From contig NZ_JACHLC010000001.1 in the NCBI RefSeq assembly GCF_014207845.1, forward strand, positions 1,116,001 through 1,180,000: 64,000 nt of DNA. Direction: 5' to 3'. Both the position numbers and the translations under genes were made by a program. Within the stretch, counting starts at the first letter, position 1; each line of letters begins with the position of its first letter. The notes under the pieces were generated by a model that worked only from the letters and a program-made list of their open reading frames with translations, was not told where the DNA came from and ran no database searches. This document shows positions 15,309 to 24,501 of this stretch, piece by piece. This stretch comes from Chryseobacterium shigense. GTDB lineage: Bacteria; Bacteroidota; Bacteroidia; Flavobacteriales; Weeksellaceae.

Positions 15309-17712
15309 AACCCTTATATTACTTTTATTACTTGTCAGCTTTCCGCTTATTGTCTCTGCACAACAGAGTGAACGCGTTCACGGCAAGGTCATGCTGTCTG
15401 AAAAAGTGCCTGTGAAAAATGCGCTTTTAAGATTAGTCAATACGCCGTATCAGGCAAAAACCAATAATTTAGGAGAATATTACTTTGATAATGTGCCGCC
15501 TGGAGAATATACTCTTCAGGTGGTTTTAAATGATATCGAGCTGATGCGTGAGCAGATCCGCATTGAGAAAGATATTTTTGAAATTCCGGTAATTTATACT
15601 TCAGTAGAAAACAACGTCATTGAAGGCATCACAGTATATGCCGTAAGCAGGAATAAATTTCTGGATAAGGACAGTACTTCCATCTCCAAAATGCCATTGA
15701 AAAACCTGGAAAATCCACAGTTTTATACAAGTATTAACCAGCAGATCCTGAAAGAACAGCTTGTTTATGATATTTCCGATGCGTTAAAAAACGTTCCGGG
15801 TATTGTAAAAATGCAGGGAAGTGCCGGTAGAGCAGGAGACGGAAGTTTTTATTATAATTTACGGGGATTTCCTACAAGAGTTTCTATGGTAGATGGTGTT
15901 CCGGCAACAACCAACACCGAAATTGACCCCGCAGATATTGAGCGAATTGATGTGATCAAAGGCCCATCAGGAACCTTGTACGGTGGGGCAGTTACTTCTT
16001 TCGGGGGATTGATTAATGTAATGACCAAAAAACCGAAGGATTACTTCGGAGGTGAAGTTTCCTATCTTTTGGGAAGCTACAACCTGAACCGCGTCACAGC
16101 TGATGTGTATGGCCCGGTTACGGATTCAAGGAAAACACTTTTCCGTCTGAATGCTGCTTATCAGTACCAGAATGGGTTCAGGGATTCTGAATTCAGAAAA
16201 TCGATGTTTGTAGCACCAACACTCAGTTACCAGGTAAACGACAGATTGACATTTAACCTGGGAGCACAGATTTATACCTATGAAGGAACAAACACTCCTA
16301 TTATTTTCCTGTCCAGAACAAGAAAATTTTTCGCTGCAACACCTGATGAACTTGGATTCGACTGGAAAAGGTCTTATTCCAATAATGACATGAGCTTAAA
16401 AGCACCTTCCATCAATGTAAAAGCTGAGGTTAACTATAAGATTTCAGATAACTGGAGCTCACAGACCTTAATTTCAAGGAACTACCGGAAAACAGAAGGA
16501 CTGTACCAGTATCAGTTCATCAGAGGAAATACCAGCGATGCCCTTTTGGAACGTAATGTACAATGGCAGAATTCTGAAGGAGCATCTACCAGCATTCAGC
16601 AGAATTTTAACGGAGAGTTTAAAGTAGGAAAAATTAAAAATAAAGTTCTTATCGGATTGGATTACCTGAACCAGTCCCTGAACAATAACAATTCGCCTAT
16701 CGTTAAATATGATACCATCAACGGAAAAAATCTTACAAATGGTTACGGATTCATTTCCAAAGATCTTGTTCTGCAGAAAATCCAGTTGTCTAAAGCAGCG
16801 CTGGAAAGAAATACAACATCAAGTAACATTTATGGGGCTTATGTTTCAGATGCAGTATATATTACAGACCGTCTGATTACCCTGTTAAGCTTACGTTTCG
16901 ACCATTATGAAAGCAAAGGACAACTTAATCTGAACAGTAATATCAATTCAGGCGCTTTCAATCAGAATGCGTGGTCTCCTAAGATAGGTGTGCTGTATCA
17001 GATCTATAAAAACCGCCTTTCTGCCTATGCCAATTATATGAACGGGTTCAGCAATACGCCTCCTTCTATTCAGCCGCTTTCAGACTACAGCGGAGATTTC
17101 AAACCGCAGAGATCCAATCAGTGGGAAGTAGGTTTAAAAGGAAACCTTTGGAGAAACAGGGTGAATTTCACAGTAGGATATTATGACATTCTGGTTGATA
17201 ATATGCTGAGAGCAACTGAAGTAATCCGGGACGGGAAAAGCTATAATGTCACCATTCAGGATGGAGAGCAGAGAAGTAAAGGTATTGAAATTGAAACCAT
17301 TCTGAATCCGGTTCAGGGGCTGAACATTATGGCCGGATATTCTTACAATGACAGTAAATTTGTGAGGGCTGCCGCCTCTGTTGATGGCCGCCGTCCTTCA
17401 TCTGCAGGTCCTGCCAATGTATTTAATTCATGGATAAGCTATATTCTGCCGATCCAGGGACTTCAGGGGCTGGGATTGGGGCTTGGAGTGAACCGTATCG
17501 GTGAACAGGTTACCGTAGATAATGCAACTACGGGCCAGTTTATATTTCCGGCCTATACTTTAATCAATGCTTCTTTATCTCTTGAAAAGGAAAGATACAG
17601 GTTAGGATTTAAAATGAATAATGTAGGAAATACCAGGTATTTCGCAGGACAGGGTGTTATAGTTGCCCAGATGCCCCGTAACTTTGTTGCAGAGGTAACT
17701 CTTAAGTTTTAA
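15295..17712 (+). CDS. TonB-dependent siderophore receptor
   Basis: The 805-residue protein begins with a signal peptide (cleavage near SAQQS, residue 22-24), followed by a carboxypeptidase-regulatory-like beta-sandwich (GKVMLSEKVPVKNALLRLV, about residues 28-105) that is common on Bacteroidetes TonB receptors. The plug domain shows VYDISDALKNVPGIVKMQG, the LRGFP motif and DIERIDVIKGPSGTLYG. A 22-strand barrel follows and ends in the C-terminal Phe (VAEVTLKF), the outer-membrane insertion signal. The position at the end of the siderophore operon makes it the uptake receptor for the ferric product. Confidence 0.94.
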   Translation: MKTFRTLILLLLLVSFPLIVSAQQSERVHGKVMLSEKVPVKNALLRLVNTPYQAKTNNLGEYYFDNVPPGEYTLQVVLNDIELMREQIRIEKDIFEIPVIYTSVENNVIEGITVYAVSRNKFLDKDSTSISKMPLKNLENPQFYTSINQQILKEQLVYDISDALKNVPGIVKMQGSAGRAGDGSFYYNLRGFPTRVSMVDGVPATTNTEIDPADIERIDVIKGPSGTLYGGAVTSFGGLINVMTKKPKDYFGGEVSYLLGSYNLNRVTADVYGPVTDSRKTLFRLNAAYQYQNGFRDSEFRKSMFVAPTLSYQVNDRLTFNLGAQIYTYEGTNTPIIFLSRTRKFFAATPDELGFDWKRSYSNNDMSLKAPSINVKAEVNYKISDNWSSQTLISRNYRKTEGLYQYQFIRGNTSDALLERNVQWQNSEGASTSIQQNFNGEFKVGKIKNKVLIGLDYLNQSLNNNNSPIVKYDTINGKNLTNGYGFISKDLVLQKIQLSKAALERNTTSSNIYGAYVSDAVYITDRLITLLSLRFDHYESKGQLNLNSNINSGAFNQNAWSPKIGVLYQIYKNRLSAYANYMNGFSNTPPSIQPLSDYSGDFKPQRSNQWEVGLKGNLWRNRVNFTVGYYDILVDNMLRATEVIRDGKSYNVTIQDGEQRSKGIEIETILNPVQGLNIMAGYSYNDSKFVRAAASVDGRRPSSAGPANVFNSWISYILPIQGLQGLGLGLGVNRIGEQVTVDNATTGQFIFPAYTLINASLSLEKERYRLGFKMNNVGNTRYFAGQGVIVAQMPRNFVAEVTLKF

Positions 17713-17713
17713 T

Positions 17714-18883
17714 ATGAATCCTGTACTAAGAAAAATAGCCTATCAGCTACATCTATGGCTCGGACTAACGTCCGGGCTTATAGTTGTAATAATGGCCGTT
17801 ACCGGATGTATTCTTGCTTTTGAAAAAGAACTGAAGCATACCATACATCCTGAAAAATATTACGTCAAAACCATAAAAAAGCAAAAACTGCCATTTTCTG
17901 ATCTTAAATTAAAGGCAGAACAGGCATTACCGGACAGCCTGAAAGTGAGCAGGGTAGAAATATCCTCCGATCCATCAAGAAGCTATACATTCCGGTCCCT
18001 GAAAATGAATAATGAAGCTTTGACGTATTGGGGATCATATATCCATTATTACAGAGTTTATGTTGACCCTTATACCGGAAAGGTTCTTGAAGTGGAAAAT
18101 GCTAAAACCGATTTTTTTGAAATTGTTATGGATCTTCACCGCAGGCTTTTACTGGGTGAAAAAATTGGTAAAACAATCACAGGGTATTCTACACTTATAC
18201 TGGTTGTTATGCTTTTTTCCGGGTTGATTATCTGGTATCCCCGCAAAATGAATAAGAAAGCATTGAAAGGAATGTTCCTGATTAAAACATCAGCAAAGTG
18301 GAAAAGAGTCAACTATGATATGCACAATGTCTTAGGATTTTATGCTGTCATTCCATTACTTCTTATTTCTTATGCTGCATTGATCTGGAATTTTGAAGAT
18401 TTTGATAAATGGGTAAAAAAAACACTGAACGGAAAAGCAAAGACCGAACAGAAAGCCAAAAGCACAATTCCTTCCGAAAAAAACACAGATCAAAAAAGCA
18501 TCCTGAATATTGTAAGCAATAAGGTGGGAAAAAGTCTGGCTGATAAACAATCCGCACTCATCAGTTTTCCCAGGTCAGAAGAAGGAACCTATTATGCTGA
18601 GGTTACCTATGGAAACAGGCAATACCAGAATGAGCAGTTTAATTTCGATCAGTATACAGGCGAAATATTGAAGCACCAATCTTATAAAGACAAAAATATC
18701 GGATACGGAACCGCATTAAGAGAGAGGAACTATGACCTTCACACCGGAAGCATTTTGGGAATGACAGGAAGGGTTTTATATCTTTTTGCAGGTATGATCG
18801 CAGCTTCACTTCCCATCACAGGATTCATCATTTACCTGAACAGGAAAAAGAAGAAGCCAAAGAAAAAGGAGATCAAAATATAG
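17714..18883 (+). CDS. PepSY-associated TM protein, siderophore-iron reductase-like
   Basis: The 389-residue inner-membrane protein has four likely helices: residues about 14-36 (LGLTSGLIVVIMAVTGCILAF), 160-178, 210-225 and 350-375. PepSY-type domains lie between them, and conserved His residues sit in the first helix region (YQLHLWLG), MDLHRRLLLGE, DMHNVLG and YDLHTGSILG, as in the FpvG/PiuB family of haem-containing ferric reductases. It would release iron from the siderophore in the periplasm or supply electrons for it. It ends the operon; a terminator follows 36 bases later. Confidence 0.88.
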   Translation: MNPVLRKIAYQLHLWLGLTSGLIVVIMAVTGCILAFEKELKHTIHPEKYYVKTIKKQKLPFSDLKLKAEQALPDSLKVSRVEISSDPSRSYTFRSLKMNNEALTYWGSYIHYYRVYVDPYTGKVLEVENAKTDFFEIVMDLHRRLLLGEKIGKTITGYSTLILVVMLFSGLIIWYPRKMNKKALKGMFLIKTSAKWKRVNYDMHNVLGFYAVIPLLLISYAALIWNFEDFDKWVKKTLNGKAKTEQKAKSTIPSEKNTDQKSILNIVSNKVGKSLADKQSALISFPRSEEGTYYAEVTYGNRQYQNEQFNFDQYTGEILKHQSYKDKNIGYGTALRERNYDLHTGSILGMTGRVLYLFAGMIAASLPITGFIIYLNRKKKKPKKKEIKI

Positions 18884-18918
18884 CTTTTATATCAAATTAA
18901 AAAAACAAAAATTCAGAT

Positions 18919-18947
18919 AAGTGTAGCGTAACAGTTACACTTTTTTT
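18919..18947 (+). terminator. Terminator of siderophore operon
   Basis: AAGTGTA (18919-18925) pairs with TACACTT (18936-18942), followed by seven T residues (18941-18947). Confidence 0.75.
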
Positions 18948-18975
18948 ATACCAAAAATTCAATAAATTCAAACAC

Positions 18976-19110
18976 AAAAAATCTGCTACATCTGCTCAAT
19001 CTGCGAGAAAATTTAATACAAGTGTTTATCCTATCAACAATTTGATTTGCAAAATCTTTGTGATTATTTTTTTAGTCTCTCGCAGATTGAGCAGATGTAG
19101 CAGATTTTTT
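18976..19110. repeat. Long perfect inverted repeat, 33-base arms
   Basis: The arm at 18976-19008 (AAAAAATCTGCTACATCTGC then on to GCGAGA) is an exact reverse complement of 19078-19110, with a 69-base loop. It lies in the convergent space between the siderophore operon and the MocR gene. It is non-coding and has no terminal transposase, so it is a dispersed palindromic element or an unusually long terminator. Confidence 0.75.
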
Positions 19111-19183
19111 CCATCCTTATAAATATTAAAATTCCATTTTGTGATGTATTGTACTATTCAAATTACAAAGAATTTTAAAATTT

Positions 19184-20671
19184 TCACAGCAATTTTTTAG
19201 CATTTTCTGCAAAAATTTCCATACTTTTTTCCATTTCATCAGCATTGAGATTCCCAAAACCCAGTCTCATGGCCGTAAGATCTTTGGTTTGGTAAAGCAG
19301 TGTTTTAGGGATAAAAAGATTTTGCCGTGCACAGTTCCGGCTTAACTGCATCAGATTAACAGGAACTCCCCATTCCAGCCAGAATGCAAGTCCTCCGGAT
19401 GGTTTCTGAAATTGTATAAACTTCCCTAAATGCTCTTCCAGCAACTCTGCAAAATAATCCCTTCTTTCCTGGTAAACCTTTAAAGATTTTTTCAGGTAAC
19501 GATGGATTTCACCTTCTTCAATCATTTCTCCCAAAGCTCTTTCCATTAAAATATCTCCCTGCCGGTCTATGATTCCCAGGTATTTCCTCATTTCGGCCAT
19601 CAGATTTTCCGGTGCAACAATAAAACCTGTCCTGAATCCGGGAGCCAGCGATTTCCCGAAAGACCCTATATAAATTACCATACCATTGGTATCGGCGCTT
19701 GCAAGAGGTAGAATCGGGCTTTTATCATAATGAAATTCGTAATCGTAATCATCCTCGAGAATCACAAAACCATATTCATGGGCGAGATCCAGCAATTCAA
19801 GCCTTCGCTGGGCACTCAAAGCAACAGTAGTAGGATAGTGGTGATGCGGGGTAAGATAAAGCATCCTGATCTTCTGTTTCCTGCAAATTTCCCTGACGTT
19901 TTCTACTATAATCCCTTCCTCATCTATTGGCAATGAAACAATATTAACGCCTGCTTTCTGAAAAATCATATTGACAGAAAAATAGCTCAGTGCTCCTACC
20001 AAAACCGTATCCCCTTCGGAAAGCAGAATTTCAGAAACAATATAAATACTCATTTCTGTGCTTCGGGTGATGAGAAGATTATTCTTTGAAATAGGCAGCC
20101 CCCGGGAAAGATTAAGATAACGGGATAAATGTTCTTTAAAAAATTCACTCCCGTCATGATTATAATGTCCCAGCATTTTCTGATTGGATTTTCTTTTAAG
20201 AATTGAGCTGTAAAATCTTGAATGCTGGCCGATCTGTGTTAATCTTATATCCGGAATTCCATCATTAAAAACATATTCACAGTCTGAATGCTCAAAAGGA
20301 TTATCCAGGATATTTGAGGTTTTAAAAGGAAATCCTGTGGTTTTAGGATAATTCTGAAGATTGTTTTTTTCAAAATCTTTCACTTTTACAGGCTGTTCAG
20401 GATTTTTACCTATAACGAAAGTTCCTTTATTCGGAAGGCTTTCAACCCAACCCTGTGCAGATAATTCATCGTACACTGCAACAACTGTATTCCGGTGAAT
20501 ATCCAGAATCTCACTGAAGGTCCGGGTTCCGGGCAATTTGGTGCCATAAGGAAGAAAACCTCTCTGGATAGCATTAATGAGCTGATTCGCAATCTGCATA
20601 TAGATTGAAGTCTCAGAATTTCTGTCAATTTCTATGAAACTTCTGTAAGGAATTTTAACCGGACTATCCAT
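19184..20671 (-). CDS. MocR-type GntR/aminotransferase regulator
   Basis: The 495-residue protein joins an N-terminal GntR winged helix (about residues 15-85: SIYMQIANQLINAIQRGF ... RTFSEILDIHRNTVVAVYDEL) to a class-I aminotransferase domain. The PLP lysine is in GSFGKSLAPGFRTGFIVAP, and the EDDYDYEF motif carries the Asp that binds the pyridine nitrogen. MocR proteins use PLP or an amino-compound as effector and often control divergent genes; PdxR regulates vitamin B6 synthesis. Here the divergent unit is the biotin operon, which uses two PLP enzymes, but any link is inference. Confidence 0.92.
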   Translation of the reverse strand: MDSPVKIPYRSFIEIDRNSETSIYMQIANQLINAIQRGFLPYGTKLPGTRTFSEILDIHRNTVVAVYDELSAQGWVESLPNKGTFVIGKNPEQPVKVKDFEKNNLQNYPKTTGFPFKTSNILDNPFEHSDCEYVFNDGIPDIRLTQIGQHSRFYSSILKRKSNQKMLGHYNHDGSEFFKEHLSRYLNLSRGLPISKNNLLITRSTEMSIYIVSEILLSEGDTVLVGALSYFSVNMIFQKAGVNIVSLPIDEEGIIVENVREICRKQKIRMLYLTPHHHYPTTVALSAQRRLELLDLAHEYGFVILEDDYDYEFHYDKSPILPLASADTNGMVIYIGSFGKSLAPGFRTGFIVAPENLMAEMRKYLGIIDRQGDILMERALGEMIEEGEIHRYLKKSLKVYQERRDYFAELLEEHLGKFIQFQKPSGGLAFWLEWGVPVNLMQLSRNCARQNLFIPKTLLYQTKDLTAMRLGFGNLNADEMEKSMEIFAENAKKLL

Positions 20672-20711
20672 AATATAAAAACTGGCACCTTTTAATAGTC
20701 CGGCAATATAC

Positions 20712-20719
20712 TACTTTTG
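20712..20719 (+). promoter_or_regulatory. -7 box of biotin operon
   Basis: TACTTTTG fits TAnnTTTG and lies 130 bases upstream of the first gene. No TTG is present 19-20 bases before it, so the promoter may need an activator such as the divergent MocR protein. Confidence 0.4.
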
Positions 20720-20738
20720 GATCAAAATAAAATGAAAA

Positions 20739-20837
20739 GTTACGGGTTGCGAGTTATGTGATTCGGGGATTGAAGTTTAATCTTCTTTAACATTAAGTCG
20801 AAATTAAATATCCCGTAACCCGTAACCCAACCCCGAA
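20739..20837. repeat. Interleaved inverted repeats in biotin leader
   Basis: GTTACGGG (20739-20746) is complementary to CCCGTAAC at 20812-20819 and again at 20819-20826. TTCGGGG (20762-20768) is complementary to CCCCGAA (20831-20837). The pairs interleave, so they could form a pseudoknot or alternative hairpins in the leader RNA just before the ATG at 20849. A similar string (CTCGAAACCCGTAAC) precedes bioD, which argues for a dispersed repeat. Confidence 0.4.
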
Positions 20838-20848
20838 ACAATAAATCT

Positions 20849-21472
20849 ATGGAATTTCATCAACTGCTAAAAAAAATTGTCCAGGATGGAGGAACTCATG
20901 CCAAATGGCTGAATACCCTTTCTTTCATGGAAAATGCCGGCGCCAGAAAAATCTCTAAATGTGAGCATCCAATTTCAGTGAATCTGATTCAGCTTAAACA
21001 TGCAGCTGAAGAACACCGCCATGCTTACTATCTGAAAAAACAAATCGGAAAGATAGATCCTGAACTGTGTAAAACATATGAGGTTCATGAACTTCTTGCT
21101 CCCGTCGCAACCAGGCAATACCTTCATTTCTTAGATATTAAGGCTTGTAAATACCTTCAGACTGCTTTCAATTTAAATAAAGAAGAATTAAAATATGCAG
21201 CCTATCTTTTTGTAACCTATGCTATCGAGGTTCGTGCAGATGAGCTGTATCCGGTATATCAGGATATTCTGACCAGAGCATCTTCAAAAATTATGGTAAA
21301 ATCCATTATCCTGGAAGAAGAAGGGCACCTTGAAGAAATGATTCATCAGCTCAATGAATTTTCCCCGGAATGGAAACAGCATGCAGAACATATTCTGAGA
21401 ATAGAAAAGGAATTGCATAATCAGTGGATTAATGCTATAGCTGAAGAAGTATCACAACCGGATTATGCTTAA
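20849..21472 (+). CDS. Ferritin-like diiron protein heading the biotin operon
   Basis: The 207-residue, mostly helical protein has no name I can assign. It shows the full ligand pattern of a carboxylate-bridged diiron four-helix bundle: E29 (SFMENAGARK), E55-x-x-H58 (AAEEHRHAYY), E127 (YAIEVRADE) and E157-x-x-H160 (LEEEGHLEEM). No signal peptide or membrane segment is seen. It overlaps bioF by 8 bases, so it is translationally coupled to biotin synthesis. No bioC, bioH, bioI, bioW or bioZ is present in the window. A role in making or trimming the pimeloyl precursor, by oxygen-dependent chemistry, is an attractive inference; iron storage or repair are alternatives. Confidence 0.75.
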   Translation: MEFHQLLKKIVQDGGTHAKWLNTLSFMENAGARKISKCEHPISVNLIQLKHAAEEHRHAYYLKKQIGKIDPELCKTYEVHELLAPVATRQYLHFLDIKACKYLQTAFNLNKEELKYAAYLFVTYAIEVRADELYPVYQDILTRASSKIMVKSIILEEEGHLEEMIHQLNEFSPEWKQHAEHILRIEKELHNQWINAIAEEVSQPDYA

Positions 21473-22565
21473 TAAATTTCAGGAAGCTCTTGACCGGAGA
21501 AGAGAAACAGGGATCTTAAGAACATTAAAGCCTGAATCAAAAGGCATTGATTTCTATTCCAATGATTATCTCGGAATGTCAGGCAATGAAGAATTTCAGT
21601 TACAGCTGCTTGAAATGATCCAAAAGAATCCAAAACTTCTTTCAGGAAGCTCCGGTTCAAGACTGATCAGCGGAAACAGCAGCATAGTAACTGAAGTGGA
21701 AAATTATATTGCCAAACAACATCAATATCCGGATTCCCTGCTTTTTTATTCAGGTTACAATGCCAACCTGGCCCTGTTTTCTACATTACCGGACCGCCAT
21801 GATACCATTATCGTTGATGAACAGATTCATCGCTCAGTTCATGATGCCTGCAGAATGTCTCATGCTAAAAAAATAAAGTTCAGGCACAATAACCCGGAAC
21901 ATCTTGAAAATATTCTGAAAAAACAAACGGGACCATGTTATATAGCAATAGAAAGTCTTTATTCTATGGATGGAGATTTTGCTCCCATTCAGGAAATTGC
22001 AGCCTTATCCAAAAAATATAATGCAGCACTGATTGTGGATGAAGCCCATGCTTTTGGAGTTTTTGGCTATGGTATGATTGAAAAATATCAGCTTCAGAAT
22101 GATGTTTTCGCAGCCGTAATCACCTACGGAAAAGCTTTGGGAACACACGGAGCCGCAATCCTATGCCATGAAACAGTGAAATCTTATCTGGTCAATTTTG
22201 CATCTCCGTTCATCTATACCACAGCCGCTCAGGACTTCTTGTGGCAAAGTATAAAAACAGGCTATCAGTTTTTAAAACAGAACCCTGAATTATCAGAAAA
22301 GCTTCATCAGAATATAAAAATTTTCAGAGATCAGCATATAGATACACCTTCGTCAGCAGTGAGCCCGATACAAGCTGTACTGATCCCGGACAATCACCAG
22401 TTAAAAGCTCTGCAGCAGGCATTATCTGAAAAAGTATTTTCGACTTATGCAGTATACAGCCCAACGGTAAAAGCAGGCACTGAAAGACTCAGAATATGCA
22501 TTCACAGCTTCAATACGGAAGAAGAGATTATTGAACTGTCAACCATAATTAAAAAATTCACCTGA
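21465..22565 (+). CDS. bioF: 8-amino-7-oxononanoate synthase (BioF)
   Basis: The 366-residue PLP enzyme of the alpha-oxoamine synthase family condenses pimeloyl-ACP/CoA with L-alanine in the first ring-forming step of biotin synthesis. The PLP lysine is K223 in VITYGKALGTHGAAIL, and IVDEAHAFGVFGYG holds the Asp-x-Ala-His motif. The SSGSRLISGNSSI stretch is the substrate-binding loop. It is slightly shorter than the E. coli enzyme (384). It overlaps the diiron gene by 8 bases and is followed by an 88-base gap with repeat-like sequence before bioD. Confidence 0.94.
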   Translation: MLNKFQEALDRRRETGILRTLKPESKGIDFYSNDYLGMSGNEEFQLQLLEMIQKNPKLLSGSSGSRLISGNSSIVTEVENYIAKQHQYPDSLLFYSGYNANLALFSTLPDRHDTIIVDEQIHRSVHDACRMSHAKKIKFRHNNPEHLENILKKQTGPCYIAIESLYSMDGDFAPIQEIAALSKKYNAALIVDEAHAFGVFGYGMIEKYQLQNDVFAAVITYGKALGTHGAAILCHETVKSYLVNFASPFIYTTAAQDFLWQSIKTGYQFLKQNPELSEKLHQNIKIFRDQHIDTPSSAVSPIQAVLIPDNHQLKALQQALSEKVFSTYAVYSPTVKAGTERLRICIHSFNTEEEIIELSTIIKKFT

Positions 22566-22653
22566 AGCAAAAAGACGAAAACGAAAAAGCAAATGAACCG
22601 ATTCACAGGCTTTTTTATCAATCATTCAACAACTCGAAACCCGTAACAATTCA

Positions 22654-23268
22654 ATGAATAAACTCTTTATCACCGGTATTGGTACAGAAGTAGGAAAAAC
22701 CATCTGTTCGGCAATTTTAGTGCAACATTTTAAAGCAGATTACTGGAAACCCATACAGTCAGGAGATCTTGATTATACAGACAGCCATAAAATACAGGCA
22801 TGGACAGAAAATACCATTTGTCATCCGGAAGCCCATCGTTTTAAGCTTGCAGCGTCACCACACCAGTCTGCAAAAGAAGAAAGTATACAGATCAGCCTTG
22901 ATGATTTTGAACTGCCAAAAACCAGCAACAAAATCATTGTGGAAGGAGCAGGAGGGCTTATGGTCCCACTCTCAGACGAATTTTTCATGATTGATCTGAT
23001 TAAGAAACTGGAAATTCCTGTGGCACTGGTAATCAGGAATTATTTAGGATGCATTAATCATAGTTTACTTTCAATTATGGCATTAGAACAAAAAAAGATC
23101 AAACTGGAATTTCTGATCCTTAACGGATCTTTCCCTCCTGACACGGAAAGAGTGATTTCCGGATTTATTAAAAAGGAAACAAGGATTATCCACATTCTTG
23201 AGATTGAGCAGCTTACAAAAGACAGCATCAAAAACGCAGCAAAACAATTAATCAAAACAAATTTATGA
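22654..23268 (+). CDS. bioD: ATP-dependent dethiobiotin synthetase (BioD)
   Basis: The 204-residue P-loop enzyme begins [20 protein letters not shown], the G-T-D/E-V-G-K-T Walker A of BioD. The second motif [15 protein letters not shown] matches the conserved G-A-G-G substrate loop. It carboxylates and closes the ureido ring of 7,8-diaminopelargonate. Its stop overlaps the bioB start by 4 bases. Confidence 0.94.
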   Translation: MNKLFITGIGTEVGKTICSAILVQHFKADYWKPIQSGDLDYTDSHKIQAWTENTICHPEAHRFKLAASPHQSAKEESIQISLDDFELPKTSNKIIVEGAGGLMVPLSDEFFMIDLIKKLEIPVALVIRNYLGCINHSLLSIMALEQKKIKLEFLILNGSFPPDTERVISGFIKKETRIIHILEIEQLTKDSIKNAAKQLIKTNL

Positions 23269-24257
23269 TAATGGACAAAAAAACAACCATCAGAAACAAC
23301 TGGACAAAAGAAGAAATAGAAGAAATTTATCATCTTCCTCTGCTTGAGCTGATTTATAAAGCATCAACCGTTCACCGTGAGTGGCACGATCCGTCAGAAG
23401 TGCAGATTTCAACCCTGTTATCCATCAAAACAGGAGGCTGTCCCGAAGACTGCTCATACTGTGGACAGGCAGCACGTTATCACACCAATATCAAAGTTCA
23501 GGCATTACTTCCTACAGAAACCGTTATAGCCCATGCCCAAAAAGCTAAAGACAGCGGCTCTTCCCGTTTCTGTATGGCCGCCGCATGGCGTGAAGTCCGC
23601 AATAACCGTGATTTCGACAGGGTAATCGATATGGTAAAAGGAGTGAATGAACTTGGATTGGAAGTTTGCTGTACATTAGGTATGCTTACCGAAGAGCAGG
23701 CAATCCGTCTGCAGGAAGCAGGTTTATATGCTTACAATCACAATCTGGATACTTCAGAACAATATTATGAGGAAATTATCTCTACAAGAACCTTTGATAA
23801 CAGGATCAACACCATCAATAATGTAAGAAAAGCCGGAATAACCGTATGTTCAGGAGGAATTATAGGACTTGGCGAAACCCACAGGGACCGTATTTCAATG
23901 CTTCTGACTTTAGCAACAATGCCGAAACACCCGGAATCCGTTCCCATCAACGCGTTAGCAAGAGTAGCAGGAACGCCGCTTGAAGACAATGAGAAAGTAG
24001 ACACGTGGGAAATGGTAAGGATGATCGCCACTGCAAGAATTGTAATGCCTTCTTCAATGGTAAGATTAAGCGCAGGACGTATCGAAATGAATGAAACGGA
24101 GCAGGCCTGGTGCTTTATGGCAGGTGCCAATTCTATTTTTACAGGAGAAAGAGAAACTTTACTGGTAACCCCTAATCCCGGTGTTTCCGAAGATATGCAG
24201 ATGTTGGAAAAGCTGGGATTGAAACCTATGAAAATGAAAGAGAGCAGCTGTTGCTAG
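23265..24257 (+). CDS. bioB: Biotin synthase (BioB)
   Basis: The 330-residue radical SAM enzyme inserts sulfur into dethiobiotin. The [4Fe-4S] motif is C59-P-E-D-C63-S-Y-C66 within [16 protein letters not shown]. Residues of the sacrificial [2Fe-2S] cluster lie in [13 protein letters not shown] and EVCCTLGM, and the conserved RLSAGR sits near residue 265. Translation can start at 23265 or at the second ATG at 23271; the first overlaps bioD by 4 bases and is favoured. Confidence 0.95.
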   Translation: MIMDKKTTIRNNWTKEEIEEIYHLPLLELIYKASTVHREWHDPSEVQISTLLSIKTGGCPEDCSYCGQAARYHTNIKVQALLPTETVIAHAQKAKDSGSSRFCMAAAWREVRNNRDFDRVIDMVKGVNELGLEVCCTLGMLTEEQAIRLQEAGLYAYNHNLDTSEQYYEEIISTRTFDNRINTINNVRKAGITVCSGGIIGLGETHRDRISMLLTLATMPKHPESVPINALARVAGTPLEDNEKVDTWEMVRMIATARIVMPSSMVRLSAGRIEMNETEQAWCFMAGANSIFTGERETLLVTPNPGVSEDMQMLEKLGLKPMKMKESSCC

Positions 24258-24337
24258 TTACATAGTATGGAAGTTTGGGTGTAATAGGGTTGGAGAGTGG
24301 GTGTAGAATCCGGAAATAGTGAACAAACGGCAAATAT

Positions 24338-24366
24338 CTGGTGGCTGAGGCCCTCGAAGCCACCAG
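24338..24366. repeat. REP-like hairpin between bioB and bioA
   Basis: CTGGTGGCT (24338-24346) is the exact reverse complement of AGCCACCAG (24358-24366). The loop itself is a dyad (GAGG-C-CCTC), so the whole 29 bases fold into one long stem. It is GC-rich against its surroundings and has no T-run, which fits a repetitive extragenic palindrome more than a terminator. The 64-codon frame around it is not a gene. Confidence 0.6.
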
Positions 24367-24501
24367 TACTAATAGCTCATAAGATTTTTTTTACCGGAAT
24401 TTATTTGTTCATTATCAAAAAAGTAAATCAGCTTATTCGCCTCCTTCATTTTTTATCCTTTTTACACCTTTTCACCTCAAATAATCATTAATACACTTTA
24501 C

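Noticed and set aside
24297..24491. 64-codon reading frame between bioB and bioA
   Set aside because: It runs through the REP-like hairpin and has no protein-like pattern.
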